Shown here piece by piece: positions 18,227 through 27,300 of a stretch of DNA of 64,000 bases. Both the position numbers and the translations under genes were made by a program. The stretch comes from Leucobacter sp. wl10 (GTDB lineage Bacteria > Actinomycetota > Actinomycetes > Actinomycetales > Microbacteriaceae), in the NCBI RefSeq assembly GCF_003569785.1, contig NZ_KZ983995.1, positions 62,001 through 126,000 of the forward strand. The letters run 5' to 3'. Each line of letters begins with the position of its first letter. Position 1 is the first letter of the stretch. Below the pieces are notes generated by a model. The model was not told the origin of the DNA. It did no database searches and worked only from the letters and a program-made list of their open reading frames with translations.

Positions 18227-18442
18227 GGAGACCTTTCGTGTGTTGGCGCGCAGCGGCGCGAGGCCCGACCGGGCACGGTGAGGTGCTGCGGGCCCGAGCC
18301 GTGCGTCGCTGCGAATTCGGCGAGTGCGCGGGATCGCGCATCCGTTCGCCGCGGAGAGTCTGTGCGTACCGGAAGACGCGCGCCCGGGGGGCCCGCGCGG
18401 ATCCGCGATGCGGGATCCGGCACATGCATATCAGCGACGATG

Positions 18443-18461
18443 GGGCCGGCGTGACCGGCCC
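18443..18461 (-). terminator. Hairpin after the luciferase-domain gene
   Basis: GGGCCGG (18443-18449) pairs with CCGGCCC (18455-18461) around a five-base loop, about 45 bases past the stop of the minus-strand gene ending at 18506. No U-run. The rest of the spacer up to the helicase start at 18226 holds only another GC-rich inverted repeat (near 18399-18420) and no gene. Confidence 0.45.
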
Positions 18462-18505
18462 GTGCTCCCAGCTTAGCGCGTCCGGGGCGGCTCGCGCGAC
18501 CGCCC

Positions 18506-19249
18506 CTATGCCTGGCGGGCCTCGATGCCCGGGTCGCCGGAGGCCGGCTCGCTCTCATCGGTGACGTAGGCGATCGCGGCGCGGAGCAGCTGCTCGATGA
18601 CGGCGAGATCCTCCGGACGCTGAGGTGGGTACACCATGAAGTAGGCGGCGGGGAGCAGCGGCCCGTCGCTGAGGAAGTGCGACTCGCCCCACCCGGTCTC
18701 GAGGGCCTCGGCCGCGTCCTGCGGATGCAGCACCAGGTGCATCGAGCAATCGCTGGGGTGGATGTGGCCGATCTCGCCGTGGGCCTTCAGGGCGTCGACG
18801 TGGTCGAATGAGACGCGCTTGGCCGTGATCGCCGGAGTGTGCCGTTCGAAGTGGCTCTGCGCGTAGCGCACCGCGTCGTGCGCGGCCTCGGCGCGGTCGA
18901 AGACCTCCTGGAGCTCCGCGACGAGCGCCTCGGGCGTACTCGTACCGACGACGCGGTGCGGGATCGGGTGCGGGGCGATGCCCGGTCGCGGGCTCGGATT
19001 CTGCGGCAGCGGGCCCTCGAGGCGCGGGATGCGCGGGGACTGTTCGGAGCGCCGGCGGAGCGCCTCGACGTCGAGCGGGTCGCCTTTACTGAGGCGCAGG
19101 CGGGTGACGTCGAGCCAGCCGCGCAGGGTGTGCGGGCGGCCGCCGGGCCCGAGCGCGACCCAGGACCGATAGTCGCGGCGAGCCCAGACGGCTCCCGCGG
19201 CCAGCGCCACAGCCGCGATGACGAGAGGAGCCCTGAACCGCATGCCCAT
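18506..19249 (-). CDS. Membrane-anchored protein with bacterial 'luciferase' (PF17648-type) domain
   Basis: This 247-residue protein starts with one hydrophobic helix (APLVIAAVALAAGAVWA) and a basic segment. The C-terminal half carries the pattern HIHPSDCSMHLVLHPQDA...GWGESHFL...PAAYFMVYPP. This matches the family named luciferase domain (PF17648/DUF5519), known mainly from uncharacterised bacterial and fungal proteins; light production is not implied. Its ATG overlaps the stop of the upstream FAH-type hydrolase (TGATG), so the two are translationally coupled and probably act together. Confidence 0.7.
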   Translation of the reverse strand: MGMRFRAPLVIAAVALAAGAVWARRDYRSWVALGPGGRPHTLRGWLDVTRLRLSKGDPLDVEALRRRSEQSPRIPRLEGPLPQNPSPRPGIAPHPIPHRVVGTSTPEALVAELQEVFDRAEAAHDAVRYAQSHFERHTPAITAKRVSFDHVDALKAHGEIGHIHPSDCSMHLVLHPQDAAEALETGWGESHFLSDGPLLPAAYFMVYPPQRPEDLAVIEQLLRAAIAYVTDESEPASGDPGIEARQA

Positions 19250-20097
19250 CACTCCGCCTCGGTGAGTTCCGAGCGGATCTCGCCGAGACCCGCGGCTGAG
19301 CTGACGAGTGTCTGGCCGGGCTGCAGGTAGACCTTCGGATCCCGGCCGAGGCCGACCCCGTCGGGGGTGCCGGTGAAGATCACGTCGCCGGGGTAGAGGG
19401 TCACGACCCGCGAGAGCTCGGAGATGATCTCGGGGATCGAGAAGAGCAGGTTCCTCGTGTTGCCCGACTGCATTGTCTGGCCGTCGACCGCGCAGCCGAA
19501 CTCGATCGCGTCGCGGTCCGGGAGCTCGTCGAGGGTGACGAGGGCGGGCCCGACCGGGGAGAACCCCGGATGCGACTTCGCGAGACTGAACTGCGGGGTC
19601 TGGCCGTGCAACTGCATGGTGCGTTCCGAGAGGTCCTGGCCGATCGCGAGACCGGCGACGCGATCCCACGCCTCGTCGATCGTCACGCGGCGGGCCTCCT
19701 CGCCGATGATCGCCACGATCTCGACCTCCCAGTCCACTGTGCCGGTCGGCAGCGGGACCCGTGACACCGGGCCCGCGATGGAACTCGCGAACTTCGTGAA
19801 GACCACGAGATCGCGCGCCGGCTGCAGCCCGGCCTCGGCGGCGTGCGCCGCGTAGTTCAGACCGATCGCGAAGATCTGCCGAGGCCGGCCGACGGGAGCC
19901 TCGAGCGCGGCCTCGTCGAAGTCTTCGGCAGCGGCTCCCGTGGCCTCGGGGCCGTCCGCCCAGGCCGCGAACTCGCTCCAGCGCTCGTAGATGCCGTCGA
20001 GATCGGGGCCGAAGCGGCCACCGCTCGCGCGGGCCACATCGATCGCACCGCCGTTCGTGATGAGCACCGCGCTTCCTGCGAGTCTTCCGAGCTTCAT
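19249..20097 (-). CDS. Fumarylacetoacetate hydrolase family protein
   Basis: The 282-residue protein has the FAH fold. It probably cleaves a C-C bond in an acylpyruvate or hydrates/tautomerises a dienoate, using Mg2+ or Mn2+. Metal-ligand candidates are in DWEVEIVAIIG (Asp, two Glu) and GQDLSER. The C-terminal signature is FTGTPDGVGLGRDP. I chose ATG 20097 over GTG 20103 because AGGAGG stands eight bases before the ATG but only two before the GTG. It is divergent from the flavin monooxygenase gene, suggesting it acts after ring or side-chain oxygenation in one pathway (inference). Confidence 0.88.
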   Translation of the reverse strand: MKLGRLAGSAVLITNGGAIDVARASGGRFGPDLDGIYERWSEFAAWADGPEATGAAAEDFDEAALEAPVGRPRQIFAIGLNYAAHAAEAGLQPARDLVVFTKFASSIAGPVSRVPLPTGTVDWEVEIVAIIGEEARRVTIDEAWDRVAGLAIGQDLSERTMQLHGQTPQFSLAKSHPGFSPVGPALVTLDELPDRDAIEFGCAVDGQTMQSGNTRNLLFSIPEIISELSRVVTLYPGDVIFTGTPDGVGLGRDPKVYLQPGQTLVSSAAGLGEIRSELTEAE

Positions 20098-20178
20098 CGT
20101 CACTGCCTCCTGAGATCTGCGTCAGAGTTTCCACGTCTCAGTCTGCGCGGGATCCCGCTCGGGGAGAACCGTCCCGCG

Positions 20179-20194
20179 GTGTGTACATTCACAC
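20179..20194. promoter_or_regulatory. Palindromic operator candidate in the divergent catabolic promoter
   Basis: GTGTG-TACATT-CACAC (perfect five-base arms) lies between the FAH and monooxygenase genes, overlapping a possible -10 (CACTAT, 20192-20197). The PucR/GAF-type regulator encoded at 27838 is the nearest candidate to bind it. That link is inference. Confidence 0.4.
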
Positions 20195-20330
20195 TATTCA
20201 GCGGGCATCAGTGGGGAATCGACCATTACGGAGCCGGGCGGAGGACGAGTACCTTGGCCGCAAGCTCAGTCGATTCCGGCGCGTTCGCCGGACGGCGGAA
20301 CGGTCAACGACTCGAAGAAGAGAGAACGAC

Positions 20331-21569
20331 ATGCCCGATTCGAACGACGCTCCCGTGCCCTCCCTGGAGCGCCTCGCCCCGCAGATCGATGCGTCGCTCG
20401 AGCTGCGGCGGGAGTTCGCGGAGACCGCTGCCGACGTCGACCGCGAGGGGACCTACCCCGAGGAGAACATGCGGAGGATCGAGGCCTCCCGGGTCAACGA
20501 GCTCCTCTTTCGACGGAGCATCGGGGGGGCCTCGGCGGAGAACCCGGCCGAGGACACCCCGGCGGTGATCCAGATCCTCAAGAACCTCGGAGCGGGCGAG
20601 AGCTCGACCGCGCAGATCTGGTCGTTCAATCGCGGGCAGACCCTCGGGCTCACCGGTCCCCAGTCCCCGCTGCCGGCCGCGATACGCGACCGGCTGCTCA
20701 CCGAGGTGCGCGAATCGGGGGTTCGCTTCTGCAGCCCCCAGGCGGAGCGCTACCACGCCCGGCGCCGCTTCGACTTCCGCCTCGCCGTCTCGAAGACCGA
20801 CGGCGGCGTGCTGGTGAACGGGGACAAGTACTTCGCCACCGGCTCGCCGGGGGCGAAATACGGGCATTCCACGGGGCTCATGGAGGGCTGCGAATCGGTC
20901 TTCGTGGGCGGCGGCCACGACGTCCTCTTCGAGTTGCGCGCACCCGGGGTGACCCTGCTCGACGACTGGGACAACATGGGCCAGCGCGCGACGGGCAGCG
21001 GTGCGATCCACTTCGAGAACGTCTTCGTTCCCGACGGCTGGCACTGGCCCACCGTCGACGGCTCCTTCAAGAGCCCGGACAACACCACGGGCATCTTCGC
21101 CCAGTTCGGACTCACCTCGGTCATCCTGGGCATCGGCGTCGGCTGCATGGACGCGCTCGTCGCCCGCCTGAACGAGCGCCCCACCTTTCCCGGGGTGTAC
21201 GAGGACACCTCGACCCGGTACCAGATCGGCCGCCATCAGGCTCGCCTCGCCGCGGGAGAGGCCTCCCTCATGCAGGCGGCTGACCTCGCCGTCGAGTACA
21301 TGCGGTCCGGGGCGCCGGCTGAAGAGCGGGCCGCCGTCTCGGTGGCGGGCAGCCAGGCGAAGGTCACGATCGTCGAGGCCGTGCTCGACCTCGCCACCGA
21401 CATGCAGAAGTTCCTCGGCGGCCAGTCCACGTCGAACACGCTCCGCTTCGACCGCTTCTGGCGCAACGCCCGCACGCTCTCCCTGCAGGATGTCATGGAC
21501 GTGCGCGCCCAGTGGGTCGGAGCCTGGACGGTCAGCAAGGAGGCGCCGCCCATCAGCTGGGTGAGCTGA
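20331..21569 (+). CDS. Acyl-CoA-dehydrogenase-fold flavin-dependent monooxygenase (group D, DszC/HsaA-like)
   Basis: This 412-residue protein has the acyl-CoA dehydrogenase fold. Near the C-terminus it carries RFWRNARTLSLQD (about residue 375-387), the signature of reduced-flavin-dependent monooxygenases such as HsaA and DszC; true dehydrogenases lack it. Such enzymes take FMNH2 or FADH2 from a separate reductase and hydroxylate an aromatic, sulfur or nitrogen compound. A matching flavin reductase is encoded at 27297. The start ATG 20331 follows AGAGAGAACGAC. The intervening genes encode a peptide-type importer, so substrate uptake and oxygenation appear co-regulated. Confidence 0.85.
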   Translation: MPDSNDAPVPSLERLAPQIDASLELRREFAETAADVDREGTYPEENMRRIEASRVNELLFRRSIGGASAENPAEDTPAVIQILKNLGAGESSTAQIWSFNRGQTLGLTGPQSPLPAAIRDRLLTEVRESGVRFCSPQAERYHARRRFDFRLAVSKTDGGVLVNGDKYFATGSPGAKYGHSTGLMEGCESVFVGGGHDVLFELRAPGVTLLDDWDNMGQRATGSGAIHFENVFVPDGWHWPTVDGSFKSPDNTTGIFAQFGLTSVILGIGVGCMDALVARLNERPTFPGVYEDTSTRYQIGRHQARLAAGEASLMQAADLAVEYMRSGAPAEERAAVSVAGSQAKVTIVEAVLDLATDMQKFLGGQSTSNTLRFDRFWRNARTLSLQDVMDVRAQWVGAWTVSKEAPPISWVS

Positions 21570-21644
21570 CCCGTCCAGAGGGCCGCCTCGACGAGGCGAC
21601 CTCTCTCCCCAGAATCCCACGAACGAAGGTACGGAGAACACGAG

Positions 21645-23210
21645 ATGAACACATCAGGCAGGAGAGCAGGCCGCATCGCGGCGGCGGTGCTCTCGGGGGT
21701 CGCGGCGGCGGCGCTGCTCGTCGGCTGCGGCATGAACGGCGGTGGCACCGGGGGAGGCGAGGCCCGCACCGAGCTGAACATCGGCATCGGCCAGCTCGCC
21801 TCGAGCGCCGACATCCAGGTCGACACCGCGTCGACGAGCCGCGCGGCGCTCACGCACGTCTACGACCGCCTTGTGGAGCCGGATTTCAAGGGCGGCTGGC
21901 TTCCGAGCGTCGCCACGAAGTGGGAGTTCAACGACGAGGTCACTGAGCTGACGTTCACGCTGCGCGACGACGTGACCTTCACGAACGGCGAGAAGCTCGA
22001 CGCCGCGGCGGTCAAGTACTCGGTGGATCGCATCCTCAACCCCGAGAACAAGGCCTACGCGCTCGGCACGCTCAGTGCGAAGTTCTCCGGTGCCGAGGTC
22101 ATCGACGAGACGCGGGTGAAGCTCCTGGTGAAGAACAACGACGCCACTGCCATGTCGGCGCTCGCCCAGCTCTACCTCGTCCCGCCGAAGTACTCCGAGA
22201 AGACCGGCATGGGCATGGGCGGCAAGGGCATCGGCAGCGGCCCCATGATGATCGAGTCCTTCGCCCCGAACGATCGGCTCACACTCGTGCCGAACCCGGA
22301 CTACTGGGGCGACAAGCCCGTCAAGAACCTCGAGAGGGTGACCTTCCTCAGCATCGAGGACGAGGCGGCGCGCAGCTCGGCGCTCGACAGCGGACGCGCC
22401 GACATCGTCTTCCCGATGTCGCCGGACATCTGGTCGGGCCTCAAGCGGTCGCAGAGAGCGAAGCCCGTCTCCTCGCTCATGGGGCAGTACCAGAACCTCT
22501 TCCTCGGGAAGTACGATCAGGACTCGCCGCTCAAGGACCAGCGCGTCCGCCAGGCCGTCAACTACGCGATCGACAAGCAGCTCATCGTCGACAGCATCCT
22601 GCTCGGCACCACCGAGGTGCCCTCGCAGATGGTGCCCCGGGACTCCCCGCTCTACAACCCCGATCTCGAGCCCTGGCCGTACGATCCGGGCAAGGCGAAG
22701 CAGCTGCTCGCCGAAGCCGGATATCCGGACGGCTTCTCGATCGACATGGAGTCGACCGTCGGACGCACCCCGGCCGACCGGGAGGTCGCCTCGGCGATCG
22801 TCGACATGCTCGGCGAGGTCGGCATCGAGGTGAACTGGACGCCGCTGCCCGCGACGGAGTGGTTGCAGAAGTTCGTCAACGGCACCGGTGCTCCGCTGTT
22901 CATGCTGAACACGAGCGTCGAGCCCTCGATGATGTCGGAGGCGCACTTCTCGCAGTGGACCTCCACGTCGTTCACCCGCGTGATGGCGGATCCGGAGTTC
23001 GACCGGCTCGTCGCGGACATGAACGCGACCGTCGACGAGGGAGCACGGGCGAAGAAGGTACAGGATCTCTCCGCGGTGATGCTCGAGAAGCAGCCGGTCG
23101 CGATGCTCTACCAGGTCCCCATGCTCTACGGCGCGGCTCAGGAGATCCAGGGCTTCGAGGGGCGGCCCGACATGTCCTTCGACTTGAGCAGCATCTCGAT
23201 CGGCGGCTGA
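21645..23210 (+). CDS. Peptide/nickel-type ABC transporter substrate-binding lipoprotein (SBP family 5)
   Basis: The 521-residue extracytoplasmic receptor has an N-terminal signal peptide with lipobox ending LLVGC (cysteine near residue 28) and a family-5 fold. Hallmarks are FTLRDDVTFTNGEKLDAAAVKYSVDRI near residues 105-130 and RVRQAVNYAIDKQLIVDSIL near 300. Family-5 proteins bind peptides, nickel, opines or plant-derived small molecules. In this cluster, next to a monooxygenase and hydrolase, the ligand is more likely a catabolic substrate (inference). First gene of the importer set; a hairpin separates it from the permease. Confidence 0.92.
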   Translation: MNTSGRRAGRIAAAVLSGVAAAALLVGCGMNGGGTGGGEARTELNIGIGQLASSADIQVDTASTSRAALTHVYDRLVEPDFKGGWLPSVATKWEFNDEVTELTFTLRDDVTFTNGEKLDAAAVKYSVDRILNPENKAYALGTLSAKFSGAEVIDETRVKLLVKNNDATAMSALAQLYLVPPKYSEKTGMGMGGKGIGSGPMMIESFAPNDRLTLVPNPDYWGDKPVKNLERVTFLSIEDEAARSSALDSGRADIVFPMSPDIWSGLKRSQRAKPVSSLMGQYQNLFLGKYDQDSPLKDQRVRQAVNYAIDKQLIVDSILLGTTEVPSQMVPRDSPLYNPDLEPWPYDPGKAKQLLAEAGYPDGFSIDMESTVGRTPADREVASAIVDMLGEVGIEVNWTPLPATEWLQKFVNGTGAPLFMLNTSVEPSMMSEAHFSQWTSTSFTRVMADPEFDRLVADMNATVDEGARAKKVQDLSAVMLEKQPVAMLYQVPMLYGAAQEIQGFEGRPDMSFDLSSISIGG

Positions 23211-23213
23211 TGG

Positions 23214-23244
23214 GGCGGGGGCGCGCGGATCGCGCGCCCCCGCC
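23214..23244 (+). terminator. Intra-operon hairpin after the binding-protein gene
   Basis: A 13-bp perfect GC stem (23214-23226 with 23232-23244, arm GGCGGGGGCGCGC) with a five-base loop starts four bases after the binding-protein stop. It lies 35 bases before the permease start. It probably stabilises the upstream mRNA 3' end or attenuates transcription, giving excess binding protein over permease. Confidence 0.65.
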
Positions 23245-23278
23245 TCCGAAGCCCTCGACAACCATGTTGGAGGTATCC

Positions 23279-24259
23279 GTGACCGCTGTCACTCGCACCC
23301 GGACCGGGCCCAGACGCTTCGCCCCGCCGCCCGTGGCCGTGGGCATCGCGAAACGACTGTTCTCGGCGCTGTTCGTCGTGCTCGGCGTCGTCGTCGTCGT
23401 GTTCCTGATCCAGCGCATCGTCTCCGACCCGATGACCCCCTACATCAGCCCGGAAATGTCGTCGGAGGAGGTGGACGCACTCCGCGAGCAGCTCGGCTTC
23501 AACCGTCCGCTGATCATGCAGTTCTTCGCATTCCTGGGCGGCGTGGTCACCTTCGACTTCGGGAACTCCCGCGTCTACGGCATGCCGGTCACCGCGGTGA
23601 TCCTGAACGCGGTCCCCGTGACCTTCACCCTGGTGATGATCACCCTGCTCGTCGCGTTCGTCGTCGGCGTCGTCGTCGGGATCATCGCCGCGATCCGTCG
23701 CGGCGGCTGGATCGACAAGGTCGTGATGACCGCCTCGATGCTCGGGCAGGCGCTGCCGGCGTTCTGGCTCGGCGTGCTGCTGATCCTGCTGTTCTCCGTG
23801 ACGCTCGGGATGCTGCCGTCCGGCGGGTACGGCACCTGGGGGCATCTGGTGCTCCCCGTGATCGCGCTGGGCGCCAACAGCGCGAACCAATTCGCGAGAG
23901 TCGTCCGGGCCGAGATGATCGAGGTCCTCGGACGGGACTACATCAGAACCGCGCACGCCCAGGGCATCGGGGAGGGGCGGATCTTCTTCCGGCACGCGTT
24001 CCGCAACAGCCTCCTGCCGCTCGTCACCGTGCTGGGAGTGCAGTTCAGTCTCATGATCGCCGGCACGGTGATCATCGAGACGGTGTTCTCCATCCCGGGC
24101 GTGAGCCGGCTGCTCTACCAGTCGATCATGCAGGGCGACTACGCCGTGACGCAGGCGATCGCGATCTACGCGGCGGTTCTCGTCACGCTCGTGAACCTGC
24201 TGGTCGATCTGAGCTACTCCTGGCTCGACCCGCGCATCAAGTTCGGAGAGAAGAAATGA
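23279..24259 (+). CDS. ABC transporter permease (DppB/OppB type)
   Basis: The 326-residue inner-membrane permease has about six helices. Its large periplasmic loop is EVDALREQLGFNRPLIMQFFAFLGG. The EAA loop is RAEMIEVLGRDYIRTAHAQGIGEGRIFFRHAFRNSLLPLVTVLG. The GTG at 23279 is chosen because GGAGG (23269-23273) lies five bases upstream; the ATG at 23264 has no such site. Its stop overlaps the next permease start (ATGA). Confidence 0.92.
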   Translation: MTAVTRTRTGPRRFAPPPVAVGIAKRLFSALFVVLGVVVVVFLIQRIVSDPMTPYISPEMSSEEVDALREQLGFNRPLIMQFFAFLGGVVTFDFGNSRVYGMPVTAVILNAVPVTFTLVMITLLVAFVVGVVVGIIAAIRRGGWIDKVVMTASMLGQALPAFWLGVLLILLFSVTLGMLPSGGYGTWGHLVLPVIALGANSANQFARVVRAEMIEVLGRDYIRTAHAQGIGEGRIFFRHAFRNSLLPLVTVLGVQFSLMIAGTVIIETVFSIPGVSRLLYQSIMQGDYAVTQAIAIYAAVLVTLVNLLVDLSYSWLDPRIKFGEKK

Positions 24260-25182
24260 GCGCCGACTCGCGAACTGGCTCGGTCGAGCAGCCCAGCACG
24301 CAGATGCTGGTGACCGTCGAGCGCCGCAGACGCGCCGCGGGCGTCGGCTGGTGGCGATCGTTCCGCCGCAGCGGAACCGCCGTCACCGGCGCGATCTGCA
24401 TCGTCGCGATCCTCGGCTTCGCCTCCATCGGGCCGCTCCTCGCCCCCGACCCGATCGCCCAGGACCTCGGCGACCGGCTCGCTCCCCCGATGTGGGCGGG
24501 AGGAACGGGCGAGCACGTCTTCGGGACGGACACCCTCGGCAGGGACGTGCTCGCGCGCCTGGCGGGCGGCATCCAGAACTCCCTCTGGATCGTGCTCGTC
24601 GCGATGTTCGCGTCGATCGTGATCGGCACGGTCGTCGGCCTCATCGCGGGCTACTTCGGCGGCTGGTTCGACTCGGTCGTGATGCGACTCGCCGACATCC
24701 AGCTCGCGTTCCCCGAGATCCTGCTGATCCTGCTCGTGGTCGCGACGCTCGGCCCGGGAACGGGAACCCTGATCCTCGTCCTCGCCCTGACCGGGTGGGT
24801 GCTGTACGCGAGGGTGGTCCGCTCCCAGGCGCTGTCGCTGAAGGAGAAGGAGTTCATCGACGCCTCCCACGCGCTCGGCGCGAGCGACTCGCGCACGCTG
24901 CTGCGGCACATCTTCCCGAACCTGACCGCGCAGATCACGGTGATCGCGAGCTTCTCGACCGCGAACATCGTGCTCATCGAAGCCGCGCTGAGCTTCCTCG
25001 GCCTCGGCGTGCCGCCGCCGACGCCGAGCCTGGGCAGCATGATCGCCGAGGGGCAGGCCTATCTCGTCGCCAACCCCTGGCTGTGCATCATCCCCGGCGC
25101 CGCGATCTTCGTCATCGTCGTCGGCATCAACCTCGTGGCCGACTGGCTGCGCGACTACCTGAACCCCAACTCAAGGAAGTGA
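24256..25182 (+). CDS. ABC transporter permease (DppC/OppC type)
   Basis: The 308-residue second permease subunit has an N-terminal helix (about residues 45-65) typical of the OppC_N region and the motif DTLGRDVLARLAGG. Its coupling EAA loop is RSQALSLKEKEFIDASHALGASDSRTLLRHIFPN. It forms a heterodimer with the upstream permease. The start ATG overlaps the upstream TGA by four bases, so the two should be translated in fixed ratio. Confidence 0.92.
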   Translation: MSADSRTGSVEQPSTQMLVTVERRRRAAGVGWWRSFRRSGTAVTGAICIVAILGFASIGPLLAPDPIAQDLGDRLAPPMWAGGTGEHVFGTDTLGRDVLARLAGGIQNSLWIVLVAMFASIVIGTVVGLIAGYFGGWFDSVVMRLADIQLAFPEILLILLVVATLGPGTGTLILVLALTGWVLYARVVRSQALSLKEKEFIDASHALGASDSRTLLRHIFPNLTAQITVIASFSTANIVLIEAALSFLGLGVPPPTPSLGSMIAEGQAYLVANPWLCIIPGAAIFVIVVGINLVADWLRDYLNPNSRK

Positions 25183-25184
25183 CC

Positions 25185-26249
25185 ATGAGCGTGCAGGTAA
25201 CGAATGACGCTCCGGCGGCTGCCGGAGCCGCCGAGGCCCCCGCGCTCGAGGTCGTCGGCCTGACGATGGACCTCCCGACTCCGAACGGCCCGGTGCGCGT
25301 GCTCGACGACGTGTCCTTCTCGATCGCGCGCGGCCGCGTGCGCGGTCTGATCGGCGAGTCGGGATCGGGCAAGAGCATGACGGCGCTCAGCATCGTCGGC
25401 CTGCTCCCGCCCGGCGCCGACGTCGTCTCCGGATCGATCAGGGTCGCCGGGACCGAGGTCGTCGGCGCCTCGAAGGCCAGGCTGCGCGCGCTGCGCGGTG
25501 CGAAGGTCGGCTTCGTGTTCCAGGACCCGATGACCACCCTCAACCCCGTGCTGCCGATCGGCTTCCAGATCAAGGAGTCCCTGCGCGCCCACCGCATCTC
25601 GACCGGGAGGGCCGCCGATGCGCGTGCGATCGAGCTGCTCGACATGATGGGCATCCCGAACGCGAGGGCCCGGCTGAGGCAGTACCCGCATGAGTTCTCC
25701 GGAGGCATGCGGCAGCGCATCGTCATCGCGCTCGCGCTCGCCTGCGAGCCCGCGCTGATCCTCGCCGACGAGCCGACGACCGCGCTCGACGTGACGATCC
25801 AGTCGCAGATCCTCGATCTGATCCAGCGCCTCGTCGCCGAAACCGACGTCGCCTGCCTGTGGATCACCCACGACCTCGGCGTGGCCGCGAGCCTGTGCGA
25901 CGACATCTCGGTCATGTATGCGGGGCAGGTGGTCGAATCCGGGCCGGTGGAGCCGATCTTCGCGAACCCCCGGATGCCCTACACCCGGGGTCTCATGGAG
26001 GCCCTGCCGCGCATCGACACGGAGCGCTCCGGTCGCCTGCCGGCGATGCCGGGATCGCCGCCGTTGCCGAGCTCCGTGAGTCGCATCCAGTGCGCCTTCG
26101 CGGAGCGCTGCGCCTTCACCCGCCGTGTCTGCGAGGAACGAGCGCCCGCGCTGACCCCGAGGCACGGCGGCGTGACCGCCGCGCGCTGTTTCGCAACCGA
26201 GGATGGAGGTTGGCTCGATGGCCGGTCGCTCTCTCGTACGCATTCGTGA
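25185..26249 (+). CDS. ABC transporter ATP-binding protein (DppD/OppD type)
   Basis: This 354-residue ATPase has Walker A GESGSGKS (about residue 56), signature FSGGMRQR, Walker B LILADEP followed by TTALD, and switch His in WITHDLG. It also has the oligopeptide-transporter C-terminal extension with cysteines (CAFAERCAFTRRVC). The ATG follows AAGGAAG six bases upstream and only two bases separate it from the permease stop. Its 3' end overlaps the next ATPase gene by 32 bases. Confidence 0.92.
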   Translation: MSVQVTNDAPAAAGAAEAPALEVVGLTMDLPTPNGPVRVLDDVSFSIARGRVRGLIGESGSGKSMTALSIVGLLPPGADVVSGSIRVAGTEVVGASKARLRALRGAKVGFVFQDPMTTLNPVLPIGFQIKESLRAHRISTGRAADARAIELLDMMGIPNARARLRQYPHEFSGGMRQRIVIALALACEPALILADEPTTALDVTIQSQILDLIQRLVAETDVACLWITHDLGVAASLCDDISVMYAGQVVESGPVEPIFANPRMPYTRGLMEALPRIDTERSGRLPAMPGSPPLPSSVSRIQCAFAERCAFTRRVCEERAPALTPRHGGVTAARCFATEDGGWLDGRSLSRTHS

Positions 26250-27300
26250 TCTCTCGGTCGAGTACGCCGCGAGCCGCGCGGTGGGGGCCGGCCGGAGCGT
26301 CTTCCGCGCGGTCGACGGGGTGCACCTCGACGTCCCCGCAGGCAGCGTGACCTCGCTCGTCGGCGAATCGGGGTCGGGGAAGACCTCGCTCGGGCGCGCG
26401 GTGATGCGCCTCCAGCCCTCGGCCTCCGGGACGATCGAGTTCGACGACGCCGACGTGACGCACGCCCGGGGCCGCGAGCTCGCCGCCTACCGGCGGCGGG
26501 CGCAGATCGTGTTCCAGGACCCGTACAGCAGCCTGGACCCGCGCCGCACGGTCGCGGAGACGGTCGGCGAGCCCCTCGCGATCCACCGCATCGGCACCCG
26601 CGGCGCCGATCGCGAGCGGCGGGTACGCCGCTACATGGATCTGTGCGGCCTCGACGGGCGCTTCTTCGACCGCAAGCCGCACGAGCTCTCCGGCGGCCAG
26701 CGGCAGCGCGTCGGCATCGCGCGAGCACTCGCGGTCGGTCCCTCGTTCGTGGTGTGCGACGAACCGGTCTCGGCGCTCGACGCCTCGGTGCAGGCTCAGA
26801 TCCTGAACCTGCTCATGGACCTGCGCGAGGAGATGGGCCTCACCTATCTCTTCATCGCGCACAACCTCGGTGTCATCAGGCACATCAGCGACCACGTCGC
26901 GATCATGTACCTCGGGCGGATCGTCGAGAGCGGCCCGCGGGACGAGGTGTTCTCGAACCCGAAGCACCCGTACACCCGCGCGCTGATCTCGTCGGCGCCG
27001 CTCCCGGATCCGGTGAAGGAGCGCGCGGCCAAGCGCGAGCGGATCGTGCTCAAGGGCGACATGCCCAACGCCGCGAACCCGCCCGAGGGCTGCCGGTTCC
27101 ACACGCGCTGCTGGCTCTACCAGGCGCTGGGCGAGCCCGAGCGCTGCCGAACCGTTCCGACCGAGTCCCGCGAGCTCGGCAACGGGCACCTCAGCGACTG
27201 CCACTACGCCGCGGAAGACCCGAGACTCGGCAGGCCCATGAGTTTCGCCACCGCCTCGCGGCATGCCGGCACGGGAACGGAGAGGGGAAACGGACCATGA
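26218..27300 (+). CDS. ABC transporter ATP-binding protein (DppF/OppF type)
   Basis: The 360-residue partner ATPase has Walker A GESGSGKT, Q-loop VFQDPYSSLDPR, signature LSGGQRQR, and Walker B FVVCDEPVSALD. Its C-terminal extension (GCRFHTRCWLYQ) is typical of the F subunit. The start is ATG 26218, eight bases after GGAGG, not the in-frame ATG/GTG further upstream. It completes a binding protein, two permeases and two ATPases. Its stop overlaps the flavin reductase ATG, tying transport to the oxygenase system. Confidence 0.92.
   Translation: MAGRSLVRIRDLSVEYAASRAVGAGRSVFRAVDGVHLDVPAGSVTSLVGESGSGKTSLGRAVMRLQPSASGTIEFDDADVTHARGRELAAYRRRAQIVFQDPYSSLDPRRTVAETVGEPLAIHRIGTRGADRERRVRRYMDLCGLDGRFFDRKPHELSGGQRQRVGIARALAVGPSFVVCDEPVSALDASVQAQILNLLMDLREEMGLTYLFIAHNLGVIRHISDHVAIMYLGRIVESGPRDEVFSNPKHPYTRALISSAPLPDPVKERAAKRERIVLKGDMPNAANPPEGCRFHTRCWLYQALGEPERCRTVPTESRELGNGHLSDCHYAAEDPRLGRPMSFATASRHAGTGTERGNGP

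Noticed and set aside
18506-19249. Light-producing luciferase
   Set aside because: The match is to the family named luciferase domain (PF17648 type), which is unrelated to bacterial LuxAB; nothing supports bioluminescence.
20331-21569. Acyl-CoA dehydrogenase of fatty-acid oxidation
   Set aside because: The WRNART motif near the C-terminus and the operonic flavin reductase fit a flavin monooxygenase; no CoA-pathway gene is nearby.
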